From Rhizobium subbaraonis (GTDB lineage: Bacteria > Pseudomonadota > Alphaproteobacteria > Rhizobiales > Rhizobiaceae), in the NCBI RefSeq assembly GCF_900220975.1, contig NZ_OBQD01000014.1, positions 96,725 to 160,724 on the forward strand: 64,000 nt of DNA, written 5' to 3'. Below the pieces are notes generated by a model that was not told the origin of the DNA, did not search any database, and was given only the letters and a program-made list of their open reading frames with translations. Positions 38,122 through 47,187 of the stretch are shown one piece after another (positions within the stretch are counted from its first letter, which is position 1; every line of letters starts with the position of its first letter). Both the position numbers and the translations under genes were made by a program.

Positions 38122-39399
38122 CTAGCGGTAAAGCGGGATGATACCCAAAACAACGGCGACGGCGAGCATGACGAATGAGGCGCCCACCGACCAGCGGATG
38201 GTGAATTTCTGCGTTTCGCCGTAGTTGAGGTCAAGCCGGCTGACGAGAAGGTAGGTGGATGCGACAAGGGGGCTGAGGATATGCACGGGCTGCCCTACCA
38301 GCGAAGCACGTGCCATTTCCGCCCCGGTGATTCCGTAATGTCCGGCCGCCTCCGCCAGGATCGGCAGCATGCCGAAATAGAAGACGTCGTTGGATACGAG
38401 CCAGGTCACGGGAATGCTGAGCAGTGCCGTGATCACCGCCATGTAGGGACCGACCTGATTGGGAATGACGTCGACGATCGACTGCGCCAACGCGCTGGCC
38501 ATGCCCGTTTCATTGAGGATGCCGATGAAGACGCTGGCGGAAAACAGCATGGTCGCGACCGATAGAATTGCCGGCGCATGCTTGGCGATCACCTCCTGCT
38601 GGGCCTTGTACTGCGGGAAGTTGGCGAGCATGGCGATCGCCGCGCCGATCATGAAGAGATAGGAAAGTGGCAGGATCTCGAGGACCAGCGAGGCCATCAG
38701 AACGATCGTCAGCGCCCAGTTGAAGTAGAGCTTCCAGCCCGCATCGGCGCGGTGCTCGATCAATTGGGTGGTATCGATCGTGACGACGCCTATTCTTTTG
38801 CGTTCGCGCATGCCGAAGATCCAGGCCATGAAGAAAGCCCAGGCCACACAGGCAAGAAGCGGCAGGATGAGAGGCGTGAACACGTCGCTCATCTCCACCT
38901 TCATGGCCGCGGCGGCTCGGGCGGTTGGGCCGCCCCAGGGCAGGAGATTGCCGATGCCCGTGCATTGCAGGAGAAGACAGGCCACCATCGGAAGCGACAG
39001 TCCGAGCCGGCGGTAGAGCGGCATGAATGCCGACAGCGTGATCATGTAGACCGTCGCGCCGTCGCCGTCGAGCGCGACGATATAGCCGAGCGCGACCGTT
39101 CCGATGAAGATCTTCACCGGATCCCCGCCGACCGCGCCGACGATACGCTTGACGATCGGATCGAACATGCCGGCATCGGTCATCACCATGAAATACATCA
39201 TCGCAAAGATCAGAAGGACACCGGTTGGTGCGATGGTCTTTATGCCCTTCACGACCATGTCGCCCATGTCGGGAGCGAAACCGCCGATCAGCGCGAAGAC
39301 GGTGGGCACGAGGATCAGCACCGTCGTGGCCGACATGCGACCGCTGATCAACAGATAGATGAAGCACGCGAACATCGCGAAGCTGAGAGCGACAAGCAC
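38122..39399 (-). CDS. CitMHS-family citrate:proton/metal symporter
   Basis: 425-residue inner-membrane carrier with about 11-12 helices and the CitMHS patterns GGFAPDMGDMVVKGIKTIAPTG, LDGDGATVYMITLSAFMPLY and GPTARAAAAMKVE. It transports citrate or related di/tricarboxylates, sometimes with Mg2+. I place the start at the GTG ending at 39399, nine bases after a strong GGGAGGAGG; an upstream GTG at 39435 lacks such a site. Last gene of the unit that begins with the 2-hydroxyacid dehydrogenase. Confidence 0.88.
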   Translation of the reverse strand: MLVALSFAMFACFIYLLISGRMSATTVLILVPTVFALIGGFAPDMGDMVVKGIKTIAPTGVLLIFAMMYFMVMTDAGMFDPIVKRIVGAVGGDPVKIFIGTVALGYIVALDGDGATVYMITLSAFMPLYRRLGLSLPMVACLLLQCTGIGNLLPWGGPTARAAAAMKVEMSDVFTPLILPLLACVAWAFFMAWIFGMRERKRIGVVTIDTTQLIEHRADAGWKLYFNWALTIVLMASLVLEILPLSYLFMIGAAIAMLANFPQYKAQQEVIAKHAPAILSVATMLFSASVFIGILNETGMASALAQSIVDVIPNQVGPYMAVITALLSIPVTWLVSNDVFYFGMLPILAEAAGHYGITGAEMARASLVGQPVHILSPLVASTYLLVSRLDLNYGETQKFTIRWSVGASFVMLAVAVVLGIIPLYR

Positions 39400-39565
39400 T
39401 ACAATACTCCTCCTCCCATAGGTTGTGACACCCACGAGGAATAACGTTTCGAATCTGGGTTGATGCTGGCGACTTTGCAGGTGGCGAGACCGACGGCATC
39501 GGGAGGAGCGCGAGCGCCGATGCGCTCCCTGCCGGCCGGCTTACCGGATCGACGGTTGACCTGCG

Positions 39566-40264
39566 TCAGACCGGAAGTCCCTTGGCCCTCAGGATCGCAT
39601 CGAAGCGCTCCGGATCAGCGATGCCCTTGAGGTTGGTTTCCCGGATCTTCGCTTCCCGCTCGAGGTGAGCGAGCGTTCTTGGCAGAAGGGCAGCGGCATC
39701 CTGCGCACGAATGGCGATGACGCCGTCGAGATCGCCGAGGATCAGATCGCCGGGATGCACGACAAGGCCGCCCACGGCCACGGCCACGTTGATTTCCCCG
39801 GGGCCTTCCTTGCTGGGGCCGCGATGCGTATGCCCGCGGGCGAAGACCGGCATGTCACCCTCCGCCCATTCGGCGAGGTCGCGGATTGCCCCGTCGATGA
39901 CGAAGCCACCGAGTTTCTTGGTTTGCGCCGTCGTGCGAATGAGGCCACCGATCACCGCCTGGGTCAGATCGCCACCGCCGTCGATAACGATCACGTCCCC
40001 GGCCTGCGCCATCATCAGGGCCTTGTGGACCATGAGGTTGTCCCCCGGCCGCACGCGGACGGTGACGGCCTGCCCGCACATGATCTTGTTGCCGTGGTAG
40101 GACTTGAGGCCCATGGTGCCGATCGAACGGCCCATGCAGTCGCCAGCGACCGCGACCGGGATCTTGCCGAAGGCTTCGAGAAGATCCGCCGGCAGATCGT
40201 CATGGCGCGGATTGATGCGATACCCTGCCGGCCAGACGACTTCATTCTGCTTTTCACCACTCAC
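39566..40264 (-). CDS. RraA/HMG-aldolase-family protein
   Basis: 232 residues of the RraA / 4-hydroxy-4-methyl-2-oxoglutarate aldolase (and demethylmenaquinone methyltransferase-like) fold. The GGDLTQAVIGGL and IDGAIRD segments carry the conserved Gly-rich loop and Arg-Asp used by class II pyruvate aldolases. With a dehydrogenase and a citrate-type carrier beside it, cleavage of a hydroxylated oxo-diacid is more likely than RNase E inhibition. GTG 40264 lies eight bases after AAGGAG; the earlier GTG (40273) would overlap that site. It begins 5 bp after the dehydrogenase stop. Confidence 0.82.
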   Translation of the reverse strand: MSGEKQNEVVWPAGYRINPRHDDLPADLLEAFGKIPVAVAGDCMGRSIGTMGLKSYHGNKIMCGQAVTVRVRPGDNLMVHKALMMAQAGDVIVIDGGGDLTQAVIGGLIRTTAQTKKLGGFVIDGAIRDLAEWAEGDMPVFARGHTHRGPSKEGPGEINVAVAVGGLVVHPGDLILGDLDGVIAIRAQDAAALLPRTLAHLEREAKIRETNLKGIADPERFDAILRAKGLPV

Positions 40265-40269
40265 TGGTT

Positions 40270-41253
40270 TCACTCCTTGATGGATTGCATGGTTGCCGGG
40301 TTCACACAGGCCGACTGTGGCGGCCGCGCGCCGGAAAGAAACCCGAGCACGTTGTCCGCAGCCCCCCGCGCCATCGCGGCCAGCGCCGCCGGCGTCGACC
40401 CGCCGACATGCGGCGTCAGGACCACGTTCGAAAGCGCCAGCAGCGGATTGCCGGGCGCAATGGGCTCCTCAGCGGTCGTATCGAGGCCGGCGGCATAGAG
40501 CTTTCCCTCCCGCAGCGCATCGATGAGTGCAGCCTCGTCAACCACCTCGCCCCGCGCCGTGTTGATGAGGATCGCATCGTCGGGAAGTTTGGGAAATGCG
40601 TCGCGGCCGATCAGTCCGCGGGTCTGCGCGGTCAAGGGTATGTGCAGGCTCAGGACGTCACTCAGCGGAAGCAGTTCGTCGAGCGACGACATCATCGGTA
40701 CGCCTTCGATCGGCGATTTCAGGCTGAAGCCCGGATCGTAGGCGACAACTTTCATCCCGAGCGCGAGGCAAGCCCACGCCAGGCGTTGTCCGATCTGACC
40801 GAACCCGACGAGGGCGAGCGTGCGCCCCTGAAGCTCCACGCCGTCCTGCGCGCGCGACCAACGGCCCGATTTGATCTCTTGATCCATCCAGGCGATCCGG
40901 CGTGCGCTGGCCAGAAGCAGGCCAAGCGCCATTTCTGCGACAGACTGGGCGTTCGCGCCCGGCGTGACGAAGACGGGAATATTCCGGGCGGTCGCGGCTG
41001 CAACGTCGATATTGCTGACCCCGACGCCATGTTTGGACACGACCTTCAGCGTCTGGCAATTGGCGATCGCCTTGCCGGAAAGGTTCACGGTGCGCGAAAT
41101 TACCGCATCGACCGGGTTCTCGCCCATGATGCGATCGACGGCGGCTTCATCGCCCCCCTTTTCAAGATAGATCAGGCGGCAGCCGGCATTTTCCAGAATT
41201 GCGACGCCATCGGCATGCAGGGACGGTGCGGTGATGAAGATCGTGTATGACAA
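40270..41253 (-). CDS. D-isomer-specific 2-hydroxyacid dehydrogenase (SerA-like)
   Basis: 327 residues. NAD-binding motif LVGFGQIGQRLA, catalytic Arg in NTARGEVVDEAAL, Glu in DTTAEEP and His in LTPHVGGSTPAA form the standard set. The enzyme interconverts a 2-hydroxy acid and its 2-oxo acid. The start is a TTG at 41253 with GGAG upstream; no ATG is available there. First gene of the 41253-38122 operon, behind the palindrome at 41416. Confidence 0.88.
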   Translation of the reverse strand: MSYTIFITAPSLHADGVAILENAGCRLIYLEKGGDEAAVDRIMGENPVDAVISRTVNLSGKAIANCQTLKVVSKHGVGVSNIDVAAATARNIPVFVTPGANAQSVAEMALGLLLASARRIAWMDQEIKSGRWSRAQDGVELQGRTLALVGFGQIGQRLAWACLALGMKVVAYDPGFSLKSPIEGVPMMSSLDELLPLSDVLSLHIPLTAQTRGLIGRDAFPKLPDDAILINTARGEVVDEAALIDALREGKLYAAGLDTTAEEPIAPGNPLLALSNVVLTPHVGGSTPAALAAMARGAADNVLGFLSGARPPQSACVNPATMQSIKE

Positions 41254-41530
41254 GAGGCGTGCTCCAGATCGCCGACGACGGCATCGGAGCGGAATACCGC
41301 TCCTAAACGTCCTCGATCATTTCAGGGCATGGAGCATCCGGCTCTGTCTCGACAGGCTCTGACGGAAATTGACCGGGTCCTCCACGCGGCTTTCCTGTTT
41401 GTAGAGCTGATTTACATGAAATCAATTTCATACTTTTCATCATAATATATCTAGAAAGAATATATTAATTCGAGCCACGGCGAGAACTCGGCCACCCGAT
41501 CAATGGATCGCAAGCGTCCGCCTCTCCTGG
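41254..41530. promoter_or_regulatory. promoter region of the organic-acid operon
   Basis: 277 bases, markedly AT-rich, between the dehydrogenase start and the phytochrome end. It contains the palindrome at 41416-41431 and a second inverted repeat AATATAT/ATATATT (41444-41450 and 41460-41466). The promoter reads leftward. Confidence 0.6.
41416..41431. promoter_or_regulatory. operator-like palindrome ATGAAAT-CA-ATTTCAT
   Basis: Perfect 7-base arms around two bases, about 165 bp upstream of the dehydrogenase start, in an AT-rich promoter. It is typical in size and symmetry for a dimeric regulator. Which protein binds is unknown; the nearby LysR gene is frameshifted. Confidence 0.6.
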
Positions 41531-44092
41531 CTATTCACCTGAACGCTGTCCGTTCAAAACTGCTGTGAGCGCCGCAACGATCGCACTACGACTGTAGGGC
41601 TTGCGGACGATCGGAACTCCGGCATGGGTGACAGGCACATCCGCACCCTCGCCGTAGCCCGTTGCAAACACGTAGGGCGTTCCCCTTTTGTGAAGTTCGT
41701 CGGCGACTGGGAAGGAATTGGTCGTGCCGAGATTGATGTCGAGAATGGCGAGATCGGGTGGAGCCGCCTCGATCTGCGCCAGGGCCTGCCGTACGGAACT
41801 GGTGGTCGCAACCTTGGAAAGGCCTTCGTCCGCCAGCATGGTTTCCAGGTCCAGTGCAATCAGCATCTGATCCTCGACGATCAGGACCGCCGGATCGGCA
41901 GTCCTGAGCACACCCTGCCTCGCCGTTGCCGGCTCCGAAGTCTGCCCGGAATTCTTCGCTTTTGTCATCGCTGCCTTCACATGCGGCGGCGGAATTCGGA
42001 ACGTGGCCTCGACCCCGAACGGCTCGAACCGGATCGCACTTTCGCCGCTGAGGTCGTAGGGTACGCTTCGCTCGATCAGCGCGCTGCCGAAACCGCTACG
42101 CGACGGGACCTTGACCAGCGGTCCGTTTCGCTCGCGCCATCGGATCTCGCAGCCGCTGCTTTCGTCCATGGTCCAGGAGATCTCCAGCTGCCCCGCGGGC
42201 AGCGAAAGCGCGCCGTACTTGGCAGCATTGGTTGCCAGTTCGTGAAAAACCAGGGCGAGCACGGAGAAGGCGCGGCTGTCGAGCCAAATCGGCGGGCCGT
42301 CGACAGTGACCGTCGAAGGGGTCGTCCGGTAGGGCTGAAGCTCGGCCTCCAGAAGGTCGGCGAGCATGCCGCCGCCGTCGCCGCGCGCGACCTGATCGTG
42401 GGCGATGGACAGCGCCTCGATGCGCCCCTGAAGCGTCGCCACATAGTCTTCCAGCGAGTTCTTTTCCGTTTGCGGACCGGTCACCAGCGACTTGATGACG
42501 GCCAGGATGTTCTTCACCCGATGGTTCAGCTCCTGGTTCAGCATGCGCTGGCGAACCTCGGACTTGCGGCGCTCGCCGGCCATCAACTCGTTGTGCCGCA
42601 AAACGACCTCTACGATCGCGATGCGCGCGATTTCGGCAATCTCGCGATCCGCTTCACTCCAGCATTGCGACTGGGCCTTTACCGTTTCCTTCCAGATCGC
42701 AAAGCTCTTGCGGGGCGTCAGACGATCGCCAAGCGGGCCTGTCTCGTAGGTCTTTTCCGGATTGCCGGCCCACTCCAGCGTCTGCACCAGTTCCTTGCGG
42801 AAGAACAGAAGACAATCCGAGCCCGTCTGGGAGAGCGGAATGGCAAGCAGCCCCGAAACGCGGTCGCTGTAGTCTGCTGCCGCCGGCACCTTCTGCGACA
42901 GGGCGTGGGTCGCCCAGATGCGCCCCTCGCTGACGCTGCGAATGAAGTCGAGAAGAACGGGTATCCCTTCGTGCGGCGGTGTCGTGCCCACGGCCGTCCA
43001 TTTCCCGTCGAACATGATGCCGATACCGTTGTTCGGCAGCAGTCGTGAGAACTCGCGCAGGCTCTGGTGAAGGAGCTCGCCGACATCCTCGTGATGGGAT
43101 GAAAGGATCAGAAACCGGTCGAGCGCCTCGCGGGTGCCGGCGACGGCCGCCAACCGGCGTCGCTCCTTCAGCGACTGCAGATGAAGAGAGAAGAATTCGC
43201 CAAACACCTCCATCGCCACGCGTTGCGCCATCGGCAGGGGGCGCGGCGAGTAGTGGTGGCAGGCGATCAAGCCCCAAAGGCGCCCGTCGAGAATGACGGA
43301 GATCGACATGGAGGCGGCAACGCCCATGTTGCGCAGGTATTCGCAGTGGACCGGCGAGACGCTGCGCAGGTGGGCGAAACTGAGATCCAGCGGCTCGCCC
43401 GAGGCATCGAGCACCGGCTCGACCGGAACCCGCGTCCCGCCGGCATCGGCAATCACCCGTATGGTGTTCTTGAGATAGAGCGTGCGCGCTTGCTGCGGGA
43501 TGTCGCTGGCCGGAAAATACTGGCCGAGAAAGCTCTCCAGATCGGGCCGCTTCGTTTCGCTGACAACTTTGCCCGAGCCATCCTGCTCGAAGCGGTAGAT
43601 CATCACCCGGTCATAGCCGGTGGCGCCGGCGACGATCCGGCAGGCCCGCTTCACCAGTTGATCGACGTCGGTGATATCGCTGATACGACCGATCATCTCG
43701 CGCGCGATATGCAGAGGTTGCCCTGCGGCGGGAGCCGGCTCGAACTCGACGATCACGGAGGACTTGTACTGGTGGATGGCGATATCGAACACGCCCTGCC
43801 CCAGCGATACATCCATGAGGAGTGCCGGTCGCGTGGCCGCGTTCGCAGATGCAAGCGCGTTTCGCAGGTCGTGTACAAGCGTGTGCCCCAGAACATCGCT
43901 GACCTTGCGGCCCAGCAGCTCTCCCTGACGGCCGATCACCTCGCAGGCATTCGCCGACGCGCGCTCGATCGTCGTGAGGTGAATATCGCAGGCAATGAGG
44001 CAACCGTGCGGCTGGATGCTCCCCGGAATATGAATCGGTTCGCGATCGCAGGTGTCGAGGTTGACGGTTTCAGTGTTCGACAAGAAGCTCAC
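41531..44092 (-). CDS. bphP: bacteriophytochrome histidine kinase with fused receiver
   Basis: 853-residue light sensor. The biliverdin-binding Cys15 (LDTCDREPIHIPG) lies before the PAS domain; the GAF domain (about 130-300) has QYFPASDIP with Asp197 and His249 (SVSPVHCEYL); the PHY domain (310-480) has the tongue motif PRKSF at 460-464. An HWE/HisKA_2 kinase follows (His524 in ELNHRVKNIL; HELATNAAKYGAL), then a receiver with Asp785 (AILDINLG). GTG 44092 gives the canonical N-terminus; an upstream reading to 44170 overlaps bphO. It overlaps the heme oxygenase gene by 23 bp, so pigment and apoprotein are coupled. Output partners are not visible here. Confidence 0.93.
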   Translation of the reverse strand: MSFLSNTETVNLDTCDREPIHIPGSIQPHGCLIACDIHLTTIERASANACEVIGRQGELLGRKVSDVLGHTLVHDLRNALASANAATRPALLMDVSLGQGVFDIAIHQYKSSVIVEFEPAPAAGQPLHIAREMIGRISDITDVDQLVKRACRIVAGATGYDRVMIYRFEQDGSGKVVSETKRPDLESFLGQYFPASDIPQQARTLYLKNTIRVIADAGGTRVPVEPVLDASGEPLDLSFAHLRSVSPVHCEYLRNMGVAASMSISVILDGRLWGLIACHHYSPRPLPMAQRVAMEVFGEFFSLHLQSLKERRRLAAVAGTREALDRFLILSSHHEDVGELLHQSLREFSRLLPNNGIGIMFDGKWTAVGTTPPHEGIPVLLDFIRSVSEGRIWATHALSQKVPAAADYSDRVSGLLAIPLSQTGSDCLLFFRKELVQTLEWAGNPEKTYETGPLGDRLTPRKSFAIWKETVKAQSQCWSEADREIAEIARIAIVEVVLRHNELMAGERRKSEVRQRMLNQELNHRVKNILAVIKSLVTGPQTEKNSLEDYVATLQGRIEALSIAHDQVARGDGGGMLADLLEAELQPYRTTPSTVTVDGPPIWLDSRAFSVLALVFHELATNAAKYGALSLPAGQLEISWTMDESSGCEIRWRERNGPLVKVPSRSGFGSALIERSVPYDLSGESAIRFEPFGVEATFRIPPPHVKAAMTKAKNSGQTSEPATARQGVLRTADPAVLIVEDQMLIALDLETMLADEGLSKVATTSSVRQALAQIEAAPPDLAILDINLGTTNSFPVADELHKRGTPYVFATGYGEGADVPVTHAGVPIVRKPYSRSAIVAALTAVLNGQRSGE

Positions 44093-44627
44093 TTTCAAAG
44101 CATCGCAACGCAAGGGCGAAGACGTCGTTGGCAGACGCGGCGGCACGTTCGATGTCGAAATCGCGGGCACCGTCCAAGAGTAGGAGAAAAGACCGCCACT
44201 GCGCTATGTCATTCGACATATGGTCCAGGTGGCGGGCGCCGAAGTCTCGATCCAATCCGAGCGTGGCAGCCCGTTGGCGCAGCACCTGCGCACCAAGTGT
44301 GGAGCCTTCGAGGACGTAGAGAGCGCCGAGCAAGGCGCTGAGATCGATCAGCTCGACATCCGCCTTTCGATTGCGTGCCGGAGGCAGGCCCAGATCTTTC
44401 GCATCCCGTGCGAGCTCGTCCACGATCCGCGTCGGCCGCCAGTTCCAGCCCTCCGGCCAGGCGATATCCAGCAAAGCCCTGTCCATGGCTGCCCGGAATG
44501 CGCCGAGGCACGCGACATAGCGGCGATAGTCGGTAAGGGTCGCAAATACGCCGACAGCCGCATCGAGACGTTCGTGCCCCTGGCGCGTGCGGCTTCTCAG
44601 ATCAAAGCGTCTTCCACTGTGCGCCAT
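44070..44627 (-). CDS. bphO: biliverdin-producing heme oxygenase
   Basis: 185 residues of the BphO family. The proximal heme ligand His18 follows the RTRQG segment, and the distal helix holds the flexible GSTLGA stretch. It cleaves heme to biliverdin IXa, the chromophore of the phytochrome encoded directly downstream. ATG 44627 is preceded by GAGGGAAGG; another ATG at 44645 lies in front of that site. The end overlaps bphP by 23 bp. Confidence 0.9.
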   Translation of the reverse strand: MAHSGRRFDLRSRTRQGHERLDAAVGVFATLTDYRRYVACLGAFRAAMDRALLDIAWPEGWNWRPTRIVDELARDAKDLGLPPARNRKADVELIDLSALLGALYVLEGSTLGAQVLRQRAATLGLDRDFGARHLDHMSNDIAQWRSFLLLLDGARDFDIERAAASANDVFALALRCFESELLVEH

Positions 44628-45027
44628 GCAGCCTTCCCTCTTCAATTGCCGCGGCCGGTCACGACCGTTCTTCCCCCGCTACATCGCAAAATAGCGCGAA
44701 AAGGGGCAAGTTCGTGCGAGCGAGCAGAATCTGAAGAAGAGGTACGGCGTTGCCCTCGACGGGACAAGGGCGCGTTCGGGAATTTTATAGGCGGCGCCCG
44801 AAGGATCGCCCCGGCGTCAACGACGCGAAGCGCGACCCGTTGGACAGACCGTATCACCGCGGGACGGGGGGGGACGGCGTTCAGCCGGCGACAGATGAGC
44901 CACGTCCGATGCAGAAGACGTCTTGGCCGGGTCGACCTGACCACACTCGATGCACCGGCGCGTGGCTCATCGTGTTTGTAGTCTCAAGGTCAGCTTGCCT
45001 TTCGCAGCAGTGAATAAAGGGGCTGTG
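44628..45027. other. intergenic region before LysR remnant
   Basis: 400 bases with no supported gene. It holds the promoter of bphO-bphP, a G8 run (44866-44873) and, in its last 30 bases, possibly a few more codons of the LysR remnant. No repeat or transposon end was recognised. Confidence 0.5.
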
Positions 45028-45243
45028 ATGCCGAAGCTGATCGCGCGCACGGACCTGCTGAGCTTCACCTCACGCCAGAACCTGACGCGCACCAATGGTG
45101 GGGAAAACCTGGTCGAGCTTCCGTTTCCCGACATCACATGGGAGCGGCACTTCGGCATCTTCACGCGCAAGGGCGGCTACATTCCCACTGCGAGCCAGGT
45201 TCTGGTCGACCGCATCATTCAGGCGACGGCAAACGTTGACTGA
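45028..45243 (+). pseudogene. remnant of a LysR-family regulator (C-terminal tail only)
   Basis: 71 codons from ATG 45028 that match only the last part of a LysR effector domain: LIARTDLLSFTSRQNL, then ELPFPDITWERHFGIFTRKGGYIPTAS, parallel to LIAETKLLSFISRRNL in the gene at 37121. No helix-turn-helix or upstream effector part is found. It has a ribosome site (AAAGGGG), so it might be translated, but it cannot be a working regulator. Probably the scar of a deletion at the border of the catabolic island. Confidence 0.65.
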
Positions 45244-45348
45244 CGGGCAGGCCTGTCCCGGTCTGTTGGCCTCCCGAGAGGCGCGGGCAATCCGACCCGG
45301 ATAAAAACCCCGCTCCGGTGGCGGTTGTTTGCCGGTTCACAGGAAGGG

Positions 45349-45867
45349 CTAGCGGTGCAGGACCTGGCTATTGTGCCAGGCAACATACCGGCGGGAGCAA
45401 TAGAGCAATGCGGCTTCCTGATCGCTCCTGCGGACGTCGACGACACGACCGAACAGAACCCGATGCGTACCTTCGTCGAAGGCGCGCGTAAGCTCGCATT
45501 CGAAGCTCACCAACGCATCCTCGAGCACCGGCGCATCGGTCTTGCCGGCCACCCATCGTCCGGCCGAGAAGCGCTCGGCCATGGAAGTCTTGCCGCCGAA
45601 CAGGTTGGACAGGGTCTCGTGGGAGGGCGAAAGCGTGTTGACGCAAAAAAAGCGAGCCCGCTCGAAGGCGGGGAAACAGGAGCTTGTCCGGTTGATGCAG
45701 GCGAGCAAGGTCGCCGGTGCGTCGCTCACACTGCACACGGCCGACGCCGTGAAACCGAAGGGGCCGTCAGCCGCGCGGGTCGTGACGATGTTGACCGCGG
45801 CCCCGAGGCGGGACATGCCATTGCGGAATTCCGTGCTTTCCACGGTTTGGAAGTCATGCATCATCAT
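45349..45867 (-). CDS. flavin reductase (HpaC/RutF-like)
   Basis: 172 residues of the flavin reductase-like domain family: FRNGMSRLGAAVNIVTT at the start, FGFTASAVCSVSDAPATLLACIN for FMN binding and the late HRVLFGRVVDVR segment. It reduces FMN with NADH for the flavin-dependent monooxygenase encoded 18 bp upstream. Several in-frame starts cluster at 45861-45873; ATG 45867 is chosen. It is the last gene of the unit that begins at 51472. Confidence 0.9.
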   Translation of the reverse strand: MMMHDFQTVESTEFRNGMSRLGAAVNIVTTRAADGPFGFTASAVCSVSDAPATLLACINRTSSCFPAFERARFFCVNTLSPSHETLSNLFGGKTSMAERFSAGRWVAGKTDAPVLEDALVSFECELTRAFDEGTHRVLFGRVVDVRRSDQEAALLYCSRRYVAWHNSQVLHR

Positions 45868-45885
45868 ACCCACCTTCGGATCCCC

Positions 45886-47181
45886 TCAAGCCCGTTCCGG
45901 GCGTTCCAGGCCCATGCGGTCGCGCAGCGTCTTTCCTTCGTATTCGGTCCGGTAGAGGCCGCGCTCCTGCAGGATCGGCACAACGAGATCGACGAAATCC
46001 GTCAGGCCCGAGGGGAAATGGGACGGCATGATGTTGAAGCCGTCAGCTGCTCCCGTCGCAAACCAGGTTTCCAGCGTGTCCGCCACGTAGTCAGGCGTGC
46101 CACACAGCACCCAGTGGCCGCGAGCGGCCGCCATGAGATTGTAGACGTCGCGCAATCTCATGTTTTCGCGCTTCGCCTTGTCGAGCATGACTTTTGCAAA
46201 GGCATGGTAGTTGTCGGAGGGCACGAGATCAGCGGGCACCGGGCCGTCGAGGTCATAGGCGCTCATGTCGGTTCCGAATCGGTCACTGAGCAGAGACAGG
46301 GCATTGGTTTCGCTGATGAAACCCTGGAGCTCAGCAAGCTTGTCGTGCGCTTCGCGTTCCGTCCGTCCGACGATCGGCATCACGCCGGGCAGGACGACCA
46401 TGGACTCCTCGCTGCGCCCGTATTTCGCCAGCCTGCCCTTGACCGACCGGTAAAAGGCGCGTGCTTCGTCCAGATCCTGGGTGACGGAGAAGACGACGTC
46501 CGCCGATTTCGCCGCCAGTTCCTGGCCGGGGCCGGAGCCGCCGGCCTGGAGGACGACCGGCTGACCCTGCGGCGACCGGCCGATGTTAAGTGGGCCCTTG
46601 ACCTTGAAATGCGCCCCCTCGTGGTCCAGCGGCCGAACCTTCGCGGGATCGATGTAAATGCCGGTCTTGCGGTCGGCAACGATCGCGTCGTCGGCCCAGC
46701 AGTCCCACAGGCCGCGCACCACGGTCAGGAACTCTTCGGCGATCTCGTAGCGCCTGGAATGGTCCGGGTGAAGAGTGCCGAAGTTGGCCGCTGCCGCCGG
46801 GTTGGCCGTCGTCACCGCATTCCAGGCTGCGCGGCCACCACTGATGTGATCGAGCGAGGCGAAGAGCCGTGCGACGGTAAAGGGGTCCGAATAGGTGGTC
46901 GATACGGTGGCCCCGAGCCCGATGTGCCTTGTTGCCCCGGCGACGGCAGAAAGCAGCGTGAGCGGCTCCAGCCGGGCGGTGTAGGAAGGATGAGCTGCCG
47001 GGTCGGCGTTGAGATTGTCTCCCATGAAGATGAGGTCAAACAGGCCGCGTTCGGCCTCTGCCGCGATCTGCCGGACCATCTCTATGTCCTGGAAACTGTC
47101 CATTGCGCCAGGTACGCGCCAACCCGCGACGTGGCTGCCGGTTCCGAGCAGGAAGAGGCCGAAATGGATCTTGCGTGTCAT
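45886..47181 (-). CDS. FMN-dependent monooxygenase, LLM class (NtaA/SnaA/DszA family)
   Basis: 431 residues with a luciferase-like TIM barrel. Family signs are KIHFGLFLLGTGSHVAGWR, FDLIFMGDNL, LGATVSTTYSDPFTVARLFASLDHISGGRAAWNAVTT and the phosphate-loop-like QAGGSGPGQELAAK. It uses reduced flavin from the neighbouring reductase to oxygenate an N- or S-containing substrate; relatives open or cleave nitrilotriacetate, dibenzothiophene sulfone and similar compounds. The substrate here is unknown. It starts 6 bp after permease 47188-47949 ends. Confidence 0.92.
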   Translation of the reverse strand: MTRKIHFGLFLLGTGSHVAGWRVPGAMDSFQDIEMVRQIAAEAERGLFDLIFMGDNLNADPAAHPSYTARLEPLTLLSAVAGATRHIGLGATVSTTYSDPFTVARLFASLDHISGGRAAWNAVTTANPAAAANFGTLHPDHSRRYEIAEEFLTVVRGLWDCWADDAIVADRKTGIYIDPAKVRPLDHEGAHFKVKGPLNIGRSPQGQPVVLQAGGSGPGQELAAKSADVVFSVTQDLDEARAFYRSVKGRLAKYGRSEESMVVLPGVMPIVGRTEREAHDKLAELQGFISETNALSLLSDRFGTDMSAYDLDGPVPADLVPSDNYHAFAKVMLDKAKRENMRLRDVYNLMAAARGHWVLCGTPDYVADTLETWFATGAADGFNIMPSHFPSGLTDFVDLVVPILQERGLYRTEYEGKTLRDRMGLERPERA

Positions 47182-47187
47182 GCTATT

